DNA from: Capniomyces stellatus
Taxonomy: Eukaryota > Kickxellomycota > Harpellomycetes > Harpellales > Legeriomycetaceae
Assembly (NCBI GenBank): GCA_001661515.1
Contig: LUVW01000011.1
Span: 438,043 to 502,042, forward strand
Direction: 5' to 3'
Length of the DNA: 64,000 bases
Position numbers and translations under genes: made by a program. Positions within the stretch are counted from its first letter, which is position 1. Every line of letters starts with the position of its first letter. Shown in pieces: positions 12,150 through 22,600 of this stretch. Below the pieces are notes generated by a model. That model did no database searches and was not told the DNA's origin. It worked only from the letters and a program-made list of their open reading frames with translations.

Positions 12150-12299
12150 ATGAATCGAATGCCATCACCAGACAGCACTAGCTCAGAGACATACTGCAGC
12201 CACCAAGAAAGATGGATAGCCTTGGAGGAAATGAAGAAAGAATGCAGCCTATGCTACACAGACTATCTGATCAAAGCTTTGGACAAGACTTACCAATAG
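12150..12299 (+). CDS. CxxC micro-ORF, family member A (49 aa)
   Basis: A short ATG frame encodes 49 residues with the core EEMKKECSLCYTDYLIKAL. It aligns without gaps to the frames at 14089 and 15315. It keeps the first cysteine (Y-C-S), then 15 residues, then C-x2-C followed by an aromatic residue and a Leu-rich helix. A TATTTAAA element lies just upstream. The stop sits in the context CAA-TAG-CAG. The frame reopens behind it with similarity to sequence behind the stop of the 15315 copy. It may be a real microprotein, an exon of something longer, or a decayed gene; homology to the other two copies is the main evidence. I know of no named family for it. Confidence 0.45.
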   Translation: MNRMPSPDSTSSETYCSHQERWIALEEMKKECSLCYTDYLIKALDKTYQ

Positions 12300-14088
12300 C
12301 AGTATGCTACTAAAGCGATTTATGTCAAAAGTTGGACTCATTCAGCTACCTTAAAAGCTTGAAATATTGCCTCAAGTACACCCGCCAGAGTTGGTTTCAA
12401 CCGATTATGTATAGCTTTAGCAGATTTATTTTTAAATTACATTGCCTTGAGGCGTTGTTAAAATATTCAAAACTAGCCAAAACCACTACAAATAAGTAAA
12501 GTAAAATAATTAAAGGTGAAAATAAACATCGGTTTGATTGTAGCGCGTCTTGGTTATGGTGTGCTGTAGTCGCTCATCTCTTTTTCTTGTTCAGCGATAT
12601 TGTATGTGGGTTCTCTCTATACCACGAAATGAGAAAACAATCTCTGCACTTGCACTTACATGCTATCGGGTGTACATTTCTAAATTCACACAAACAACCG
12701 TCAGACTCCATTAACCGTGATTTACTGCTCTGTACTTCCATTAAGAGAGGTGGGCGGTATGAACTGGTTTGTGTTTAGCTAAGCTGGTTTTTTTGTTTTA
12801 TAATATAAAGTCAAGTAGTACACAGTTTGAAAGTGGTTGAATAGCGCTTTATGTGGTTCAAGTCGTTTTACAGAAATATTGAACGTTCAATTGTCAAACT
12901 CGGCTTCCATTTGAAACTCCTCGAGTATATTTTACTCTGTATTTAGAGGAACCAAGTTTGCATAATGACAAACACACTGAATGCGCCTAAAGACACAATA
13001 TCTAGGAAGCGCATTTTGTAAACTATCCTGATCACAATTAACTAAAATATAATCAACCCTACGGATATAATAAATAGCATGGAGCTAATCGAAGTATGTC
13101 TGGACTACTTATTACAAAAATATGATGTCTATTTTTCAGTCACCCGCTTGGACATGCTATTGAGATCTGATAGCTTTGGAAGATACCTTTTGCATTTGCA
13201 ATAAAAAGGCCAGTCCGATGTAATAGAAGTAAACAGGCTAGCCTTTACTTGAGCTACTCAAAACTTAGGGTATAAAATGCTTGATTTCAAAATAGTGTTT
13301 TTTGGCTATTCAAACGCTCGTTTTTGTTATTAGACTGTATGGATTTGTCCATCAGCACAAATCTGGTAAGTTTGGCCATTTGACCACTCCAAATATACGC
13401 TAGAAATACACTTGTTAATTAGAACGTCTGGTTTTTTTTTGTTTTAGACCTTTCCAAGCTGGAGACTTTACAGATCATGACATTGCTTGTTCTAAATGCC
13501 CAATGGCTTTTTTTCTTTAAACTAATTTATTCAAATCAATTCGAAAAGAAAAAAAAGAAATGGATAGAAATAGGAATAAACAATCTCCAATTGTTGACTA
13601 CACTTCAACGCCGATTTAGCATCGAGAATCCCCGCCAAAATACTTGTATTTTTTTATTGAAGCAAGCCTTGGTTTCCTTCTTTGTTTGAGGAAAACGAGA
13701 TTTAGTGACTCACAGTGATTAAAGACCAATTTTTAATTAAAGAGCAGCAGAAAAGTGTGTCATTTTTGACACCATGTTACATTTATCGAGTTTTACAAGG
13801 TAGCGGACTCCAAATGGATACAACAATCATGTAGAATCCTTTGTATTTACTCCATCAAGCCAAAAAAAAATCGGTCTGGACCTTAGCCTCTGTAAATATA
13901 CAAAAAAAAATTGAAAGTATTGGATAGAGAAAACAAAATCTGTTCTGATAAAGTATAAATACTCTTGTGTTTGGTTCCAGCTGTTTGAAACCATAAAACA
14001 TTCAAACTTTGTCAATCAACGACAAAGGTAACTTTTGCCCCAATTTTATTCCTAAAGCATAAACATTACCAACTTGAGATTCAAAAAA
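12300..14088. other. Intergenic with possible family relic
   Basis: Mostly AT-rich DNA without a normal gene. Within it, 13328-13520 shows a possible decayed fourth member of the CxxC family, listed separately. Confidence 0.5.
13328..13520 (+). pseudogene. Possible decayed CxxC family member
   Basis: Reading 13328-13361 gives TVWICPSAQI, with the family's aromatic-C-P motif, up to a GTAAGT donor. After a pyrimidine-rich acceptor at about 13447 the frame continues as DFTDHDIACSKCPMAFFL and stops. The C-x2-C followed by an aromatic-rich turn matches the 14089 and 15315 copies. Joining the two halves at the consensus splice sites creates a TGA, so if this is homologous it is broken. The similarity is short and could be chance. 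Confidence 0.25.
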
Positions 14089-14226
14089 ATGCGCCCGCTA
14101 ATAAAAGTGAACAAGCACTTTTGCCCCATTGAAAAAAAGTATTTTACGTCATGCGACCTGGAGCTTGACTGCAAGCACTGCTATAAAACGTTTTTAAAAA
14201 TACTGGAGGAAAGACACATCCGCTAA
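14089..14226 (+). CDS. CxxC micro-ORF, family member B (45 aa)
   Basis: The ATG at 14089 opens a 45-residue frame with core TSCDLELDCKHCYKTFLK. It matches the 15315 copy over about 36 residues: F-C-P, K-K/R-Y, TSC, acidic-Leu alternation, C-x-H-C, T-F-L-K, L-E, and a terminal I-R directly before the stop. Substitutions are mostly conservative (D/E, I/V, K/R), which suggests selection on protein. A TATAAATA box lies about 130 bp upstream. Cysteine spacing (C-x9-C-x5-C-x2-C) hints at metal binding, though this is inference. The family is unknown to me. Confidence 0.55.
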   Translation: MRPLIKVNKHFCPIEKKYFTSCDLELDCKHCYKTFLKILEERHIR

Positions 14227-15314
14227 ACAAGTACGCAGAGTCTGCTGGTCCAGCCAGTTCAAGCATCGGGGTTATTCATATTTCTACCAAAAGGCTGGAA
14301 AGCCCAATCCCATCACCACACTGTACTATCTTTCAAATTTCAATATCATACTCTAAACTTTGTTTTATAGCCAGTATTACCATCAATAGAATATCAGATG
14401 AGATTATCCTTCACAATCATAATTTTGTAAGCGTACAGTAAATACGATTAGGTAATTACGCACTTGTGTTTTTTTTAAAAAAGGTTCTTTGACTAATAAA
14501 TAAAAAAAGTCAAATATTGTATATCCCCCGCCTTGGTCTTTTATGGATATTATGCTATATTCATACTGTTGGGTGACTATATTGAGATAATTGCCAAGCC
14601 ATATTGATGTGTGTATCAGTGATATGGATTATCTGTCTAATAAAATTTTGATGCTTATATGCTACATGAAACTACAGTTCGCTTGTCAATACTTTTATGT
14701 AGCTGCAAGCTATTGTTGATGTGTTTTTTTTGTTTAGGGTACGGTTAGCTTAATCTGGTTATTTTTTCTTTCGAGTTTGCATATTTGCGCTGCGAAATAA
14801 TACGAGAGAGGGCTTTACCCCGCTTAAATATTAGTTCTGGGAATAATTCATTCCAAAATGGCCTATCCAGACCAAATACAACCTAGAGCGTAGTTTATTT
14901 AGGTGCGCATACAAACCAAAAACAATCGGATGTTTTAGTAACAGTTATATATTGTTAAAGTCACAATAGCAAACTATAGTTTAATGAAACGAATAATGTT
15001 ATTACTATGCACCAAGTTCTAGATGCATCGATAATGGTGATAGTTGGACTATTAGCGCAACTCTATAATATCGCTCGGCCATGACGTTTGTGTGTGTATT
15101 TTTGTGTACTTGTGTGTTATTTGTCGTGTGATGGTGTGAGTGGACTACCCTAATCTTTAGGCTTGGCTTTCAAGCTTGGTTGTGTGTTTTTTTTTATTGA
15201 TCCCGAGTAGTATAAATTGAGACAAGATTCTCGCACCAAGTGTAGACGCTTTGTTTTTTATTATAAAAAAAACTTGAAACTATTCTACTTTTAATTTAAA
15301 AACTAAAAATATTA
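14227..15314. other. Intergenic between micro-ORFs B and C
   Basis: No standard gene is visible. A second frame just behind the stop of member B (from about 14231, starting K-Y-A-E-S) resembles the region behind the stop of member C at its first residues only. A TATAAAT element occurs near 15211, upstream of member C. Confidence 0.5.
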
Positions 15315-15467
15315 ATGTCAAGAATAGGTAAAACCCTGAAAGAAAAGGTGCCTAGATTCTTTTGCCCAGTTCAAAAAAGGTATTACACGTCTTGTGAGCT
15401 TGATTTGGAGTGTGACCATTGTTTCGGAACGTTTTTGAAGGTTCTTGAGAAGAAATGCATACGATAG
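15315..15467 (+). CDS. CxxC micro-ORF, family member C (50 aa)
   Basis: The ATG at 15315 opens a 50-residue frame with core TSCELDLECDHCFGTFLK, closely related to the frame at 14089. Cysteines are spaced C-x9-C-x5-C-x2-C. The frame ends in two consecutive stops (TAG TAG) and then reopens in the same frame through 15468-15581. That stretch contains FAEKCYRAGCRRCLDVANQ, itself cysteine-rich and protein-like. A functional 50-aa microprotein, a stop-interrupted larger Cys-rich protein, or a young pseudogene are all possible. No recognised domain is assigned. Confidence 0.5.
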   Translation: MSRIGKTLKEKVPRFFCPVQKRYYTSCELDLECDHCFGTFLKVLEKKCIR

Positions 15468-18400
15468 TAGTTTGCAGAGAAATGTTACCGTGCTGGCTGT
15501 CGTAGATGCTTGGATGTTGCTAACCAGATACAAGAATGGTTACAAGACACTTGTAAATATAGAGTTGCATATAGTATACCATAAAAGCTAGACTATCTAG
15601 TGTTTGGAAACGTCGCAGTGTTTAGTTTACGTGCACGCAGATGTGTACAAATCGGTATGTTTAAAAATAAAGCAAAAAGTTACTCATTCTTTGAAAGTAT
15701 GCGTTTAGTGTCGAGTTAAGTCACTCGTGTTTAAGTGGGTTGATTTGCATTCACGAGTTTAAGTGAGTTGAATCGATCCTGATTTATCAAAGCCTCAACT
15801 TGATGTGAACATGGCAGAGTTGTATGGACTAGCTCTCGGCATACGATTGTTGGACGTAGAGTAATGTATACTATGCTTATAATATAACACTGTATATATA
15901 TATATGTATACATTGAAATGAGTGTGGTGATTTGCAGTCGAGGGTAAAATGGCACAAAGCTCAAAAATAAATTAAAAGTGTCAATTGGGTTATAAGCAAA
16001 GAAAATGCTTGATTTGGTGTGGTGTGACGGCTAATAAATCTGCCTGAAATAATTCGAGTTTGACAGGCTGAATTGGAAAAAATGATTACACAAATACAAT
16101 TTATGTTCAAAAATGCTGTTGTACAAAGTGGCATTTATAGACGTGGAATAGTTTAAAGTCGGGTTGTTATACACTTTCAGGTCCTCTGAAACTTTAATAT
16201 TCAAAAAAAGCTGAATGACCAAGATAAGTAAATAGCAAGAACCAGGAATCGAATATGGTTAAATTAAAGCTGACAAGGCTTAACGATAAAAAGCAAGAAT
16301 TGTAAAGAAAAAAATAGCCGGAGGTTTAGCAGCAAAGTGGCCAGATATACGTATAGCCACCAATTAAAGTCGGGTAGGTGGAAAAAAAAGAGACGAAAGC
16401 AAAAAAAATCAAGTTGAGAAAAAAAAACTGCGCCGTGTAAATTGGGTTGTAGTAAAGCTAATATCAAGGTAAAGTTGAGTGCTTTGGGATTTAATTACTA
16501 TTATCAGTATGTCCATATTTATAAATGAACATATGAGAGTAATTATGCTAGGTAGAAACAAGAAATAACAGAGGCAGACATGATGTTAGTTTGTGGTTCA
16601 CCAAACGGAATTGTAAGAGCAATTAGATACTTTGTATTATAATGTAAACAAAGAGGGATCAACATTTATGTCATTGGTAAATGTAATTTAGAAAAACAAA
16701 ACAAGAGGTAGATGTATTATTGGGTAGCAGCCGGAGGAAAGAGTGTTGATTTATACAGCGAGGGAAAAAAATAAATAATAATTAGATAATCAAAGACCAA
16801 AGTATTTAAAAATGAATGAAAATCATGATTGAAGCCAAATTTAAAAAGCCGGATTTGAAATGTATGTAAATGTAAACAAGGTTGAATTCAAAATGGTAAA
16901 GTACTGAGGAAAGAGAAGAAAAAAAAAGCAGCAGGTTGAAAACACGAAACTATTAAGCTGAAATGAAATTCAGGTCGATTAATTCGTAAATAACTGAGAC
17001 GGGTTAAATGTGTGAGAATTGAAAAAAGTAATTAACGAGGCTTTCAATAAGTCAGAGAATGATTGATTTTAATCACCCAACTAAATAAAATTCTTGAAAA
17101 GAATTCTATTGAAATAACAATGTGGTCATTGAACATTACCGCAAGAGTGTAAAGTAAGTGGAGGTTGAGAAGAGTAAATCAAGTGGGAGTTGAAAAGAGT
17201 AAAGCAAAGCGTCTTTAATGTAAATAAACTTTCAAAGGGCGGGTTTGTTAAGACTGTAGGCGAATGAGTTTGCCAAAATAAGGTGAAGAGCGAGGCGGCA
17301 AGAAAGTTGGGCAGATTATTTAGTTTGAGAAAATAAAAGTGCAGGAGAATAAGCTCTAATGAAGGATTATTTTACTAGAGTTAAAGGTTGTTTTTTTTTT
17401 TAAAAAATATGTTAGAAAAGGTTAGTTTGACATATTTTTACAAGTTGAATGAATTTTTATTTGGTTAATGGAGATTTCAATTAAAAAGCAATGATAGCAA
17501 TGACATAAAGGCAGGATAAATGTAAGAACAAAAAAGACATAAACGCATTTGAAAGATGGAAAGATGAAATAAGATTAATAAAAAAAAAAAAGCCAAACGC
17601 CTAGTTTGAACGAATTGCCATTATATTTTTACGTGTTTGTAAAAAAATAAATAAAGGCATTCGCGGTTTTATTGGCTAAAGGTGGCGATGATTCGCTGTT
17701 TATAGCTTGTTTACGCGGTTTGAAAAGTTAATAAATTAAATGCGGAAAGCGTAATTATTGACTATTTCAAAAGCTGAAAAGCACAAAAGCGTATTTTTTT
17801 TGAATTAACGTAGCATATTATATAATGGTGTAAACAACTAAAGAATAAATAGTAAACCGCTAATAAGATCATAATAAATTAAAGAAAATAAGATAATGGT
17901 AGAAGAGGGATGTTAGCAGAAAGAGAGTAATAGGAATTGAAAGAACAAGATAGGACTTGGTTGGTTGGACTTATGAGGAGTTGAAAAGAAAAAAATGTAT
18001 CGGGGTTGGACTAGAGCGGAAAAGGTTTGGGAAAGGATTGACAGAAAAAGAAAATGCTTAGCTAAATAATATAGCAACAAGTAAATAAACTAAACAAATA
18101 AGACTCGAAAAAAAAATAAGCTTTGTAGAAAAAGAAAAAAAAAAGACGAGAATCAAGGAAAAGACAAAGAAAGCAATGAAAAAGAAGTATATAAAAAAAA
18201 CGAATAATAAAGAGATAAAGCTGGAAAAGAAAAGCACTAGGAATAGTAGCAAAGAGAATGGTGGATTAAAATAGAAACTAGAAAGGCAAAAGAATTAATG
18301 AAGAAAACTGGGAATTGAAAAACAAAACACCAATGATATTGGTATATGGGAAATGTATCGAATATAAATGGATAGTTAGCATTAGTGTAAACTGGCGATT

Positions 18401-19404
18401 TTTTTTTAAAACGCAAATGACAAAATTTGGCAGAATATGATAAATGCATTGTTTTAAAGCTGGAAAGCGAATTTTGCTCTGAATATGAAGTTATGATTGT
18501 AGGAAAAGCGAAGGAAAAAAAAAAAACAAGCCAAAGAAACACAGAGTAGGCAGGATTATCGATTATAATACAAGGAGGCCTTGAGACTTTGAGCCTGTTG
18601 TTTCTTAATATATTAAAGCTGTACAGCACATATTTATAAGCATTTAGAAATAACATACAATTTAACAACCAGAAACACGCTGGCAGACATAATCAGCAAC
18701 TGTACGTGCTGGTAAAAAAAAAAGAGATAATTGTATCAAAAGACCCGATTCAAGGGGCATTCAACCAAAAGCAGAGGAGTAGAACGTATAGACCACACAG
18801 GGAGGTAGAATCGAGACACGTTCATTTTTAGCTTTTAGTTTAGTTTATAGTGTTTAGGTTATAGAGCACAGCGCCCAAGTTGTAGTTTTTAGAGTTATAG
18901 GCCATAGTTGTTAGGGTCATAGTATATATATTTTTTAGGGTTTGGGCCAGTTTAGCTCGAGCGTGGAAAAGTCACACATAGGCGATAGGGACTGAAAAGG
19001 GAGGCATTTGGGACAATTGGAAAGGGAAAGGGAAAGAAAGTAGGCAGAAAAGTCGATATATTGGTCGAGTTATACGAGTAGTGTCTTTTGGTATTAAAAG
19101 AAAGGAAACAGTTTAAGGCGGTAGTCAATTGGGAGCATAAAGTGGGCGCACGGAAATACAGCCTTAGTAGCTTCGTATAAAAGCAGGGAGAAAAACAAGT
19201 TTTAAATCACAGTTTATGCTTAGAACTGAAAATACATTTAGATTTTGCAGAGCATTTGGAATTATTTACAAGTTACCTGCTGTAATTGTTGATAGTAACA
19301 ACACCAAAAGGAGCCCGGGTATTATAGACATAAATAATTGGGAGAAAAAAGAACTTGTTATTTCCAATTGAATTTCTTGGTGAAAGGAAAGGAGTGTTGT
19401 ATCA
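15468..19404. other. Long purine-rich upstream region of the Bud4-like gene
   Basis: From about 16.0 kb the plus strand is persistently A/G-rich up to the start of the giant gene at 19405. I found no supported exon on either strand. Minus-strand frames here, up to 143 codons at 18.2-18.7 kb, are Phe/Ser-rich products of the pyrimidine bias and lack ATG starts. The first 115 bp is the reopened Cys-rich frame behind micro-ORF C. Degenerate TTTAG/TATAG repeats lie at about 18.83-18.93 kb. Confidence 0.5.
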
Positions 19405-19631
19405 ATGTTTTCAAGAAAACTGTCAAAGAGGGGAAATAAAGATAAAAAGAAAGAGGCGAATGAGTCGGATAGTAGCAAAAATAATGCGGAGAAGAAGGGG
19501 GTGTGGGCAAAGATAAAGGCCAATACAGAAAAGATAAATATAGTAAGTATATAGGAAGATATTATAAAATTTTCAAGGTGTAGGTGTGAATGGATATAGC
19601 AAATGTGTGTATATATGAATAATATGGCAAT

Positions 19632-19677
<46 letters not shown>

Positions 19678-22600
19678 AAAATGTAGTAGAGTTGGGGCTA
19701 AATAGTTGAGTATGGTGTGGTAATAATGATAGGATATAACAAAGACGATAAAAGAGAGCATAGACGCAAAGGTGCCAAAAAGCGTTGTGACTAATTCAGG
19801 GAACAGAGCGGAAAAGCCGAGAACTGAAAGTGCAGGAGGTAGGGCAAACGTGCCGGGGGTGAGAACTTATGAGGTGGGAATTAGCGGCCAAAGCAATGGC
19901 GGACGAGAGGCGCAAGTAGTACCGGTGAAGCCAATGAGGGTGATGGAACCACCGCTAATACCGCAGATTGTGCAGAGCAGGTGGTTTAATAGTATATCGG
20001 AGGGAAAGTTGGTGAATATACAGATGATAATAGCAGAGTACCCGAATATATTTGGAGCAAAGAAGTGGGAGGAGACGGGGTACCATGATGCGTTGGCAGA
20101 AATAGCAGGGCATGCGTTGGGGCCAGATACAACAGGGATGGATGGGCTGCAGGTGGCGATAATAACATACAAGAATTCGCATGCAGATTGGCGGTTGGGA
20201 AGAGGAGTGTCAAGAACAGGGTTGAGTCTGAGTTCTGAACAGATGAGAGAGGTGGTGGCGGTGAGGGAGCTGATTCTTGAGGAGATACTGAATACCATCC
20301 AGCCAGCGTACCTAAACATAAACAAGTTTGGGATATACCAAAACACAACGATGCACTTGTCGGCGTTTTTCAACGATATTAATCTAGTTGGGCGGCTGCT
20401 TGCGTTGGGGGGAAACTCGGAGATAGAGAATGGGCTTGGGTTTACAGCAGCAATGGTAACAACAGAGGCGAGCGTCAGGAGTGTGCTGGAGCAGCACAGG
20501 AGGTACTCGGTGTTTGAGAACGACTTTAATAGGATGCATACGGGGTTTGTGGGGAGGGAGGAGACAAGCGGGGGGTATGTGGACAGCGAGAGTTCAAATG
20601 GGACGTACAGCGAGACAGAGTATAACAACGAGATGAACAATGACAAGATTTTGTACGACAAGTACATGGCGATAACAGAAAACGAACAGACACAGAGCAG
20701 CTACTCAAACGGGCAGGGCGAAATGAAGAACGTGAACAGTCACGGGTACTTGATAAGGCGGCTGTCGACAGTTACAGAAGTCAGCGAGGAGGGGCTTGAG
20801 GAGATAATGGATGACGACGAGTCGCTGCATAGTGACTTGTTTGGGTCAAGTGCAAACTCGTTTGTTGGAGAGCCAATTATAGAAAGTCACGCAAATCTGC
20901 TGTATACAATAGAGGAGTCGGCAGAAAACGAAAGCGACAAGGGAAGTATTGACGAAAGTAGCACTAATAGTAGTAGTAGCAGTAGCAGTAGCAGTAGCAG
21001 TAGTAGTAGTAGTTTTAGTGGCAATAGTGGTGACAATGGAGTTACAAGATCAAATTCAAGTCAAAAGTCAAGTTCAAGCCAAAGCGGGAATGAGGAAAAC
21101 ATTAAACCAAAAAAGGATTCGGTTGTTCCAGAGCTGGGAAGAAGTATAGGCAGAGGCATAAGCAGAGACATTGAGAGTAGAGAAAAAGAAAAAGAAAAAG
21201 AAAAAGAAAAAGAAAAAGAAAAAGAAAAAGAAAAAGAAAAAGAAAAGGGAAAAGGAAAAGAAAAAGGAAAAGGAAAAGAAAAGGGGAAGGGAAAGGGAAA
21301 GGAAAAGGAAAAGGAAAAAAGAGAACAAAGATTGGATGAGAGAGAGGCCAAGAGACCGCCGATGCTGCAAAAGGCCAAGTATATGGTGGTGGATTCAAGC
21401 ATAGAGAAGCTAAACGAGATGACAGATGGGGCGGTGGTGACAGAAGAGACGCAGGGGTCAAGCAGCAGCATCAAGAGTTCAGACATTTCAATGTACTCAA
21501 ACGATAATGGCGTTTCCAACAACAGCAACAATAATGATAATAACAACGACAATAAGGGCATAAATGGAAAGAGTAGTGGAGAGGGATTATTTGGGAGGGC
21601 AAACGGGGGAAATAAAGCAGTAAAGGTTGGTGGAGGAGTAATTGGTGGCTATGATTTAAACTCGGGGTCGTTGAGCAGCATTCTGAGCGAGCAGGAGTGG
21701 AAAGCCCGGGGTATGAGGATGGAGATTGAAAGCGGGGGAATAGAGACAATGGAGGTGGACAGGCTGTTTAATGAAACAGAAACAAGCCACGACGGATCAA
21801 TGTTGTTTTTTGACAGTGTTGGAAATGACATCAACAAATTTATGGGAAACGACACGAGTAGTGTGATGAGCAATGAGAAGGCAGCCAGTCTCTTGGTGGA
21901 TGAAAAGGAAGCAGCGGCACTAGGTAGTAAGGGAATGTCCAAGAACAAAGAGGCTGGGAAAGAGGAAAGTGGCTATGAAATTTCGTCGGCAAGCAAGAGG
22001 AATTTGAAGAGTGGCAGTGAGTCGATTATTAGTGGAGGAGGAATAGGGCTGAGAAACAAAATGGAGATGGATATGGAGAAGGAAATGGAAATGGCGATGG
22101 AGGAACGGAAATTAGAGCTGATGAAGAGCAGAAGTAGGAGCAAAAGCAAAAGCAAAAGCAACAACAGTAGTAGTGGGATTAGTAAAGCGGAATTAAATAG
22201 TGTGGAGGTAAATAACGTAGAGGTAAATAAAGTAGAGTTAAAAGTTATAAAAAAGTACAAAGAGTTGCCAACACCTGTTCGCAAACACGGATCCTTGTTA
22301 ACAAACAAGTCCGAGGACTTGGACAAACCGATGAGATCCGAGATGGCTGAGATGGCTGAGAGTATCGAGATGGAGGAGGTTGATAGAGACAAGAGTAGAA
22401 TAACATTAGAACCAAAGGCTGAGGTTTTAGATGTTGGAAATAACCAGAGTAGCAACAGTCAGAGTAAAAGTGATTTGGGTAATGGTGAGAGCGTATCGGA
22501 AGAAAGTGGGAACCAGTTTATGACACCGTTTTCAACACCAGTAGTTGGATCAAGAGGACAAAAAGTAGCAACAGAAGTTTCACCGACAGCAAAGCCTACC

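Noticed and set aside
15315..15581. Likeness of the CxxC micro-ORFs plus the downstream Cys module to a nuclear-receptor zinc-finger pair
   Set aside because: C-x2-C-x-G-x-F and C-R-R-C-L-x-V are suggestive, but cysteine spacings do not fit the family, stops intervene, and fungi are not known to have such receptors.
18237..18668. A 143-codon minus-strand frame in the purine-rich region
   Set aside because: It has no ATG at its start and is Phe/Ser/Tyr-rich, as any pyrimidine-rich strand would be.
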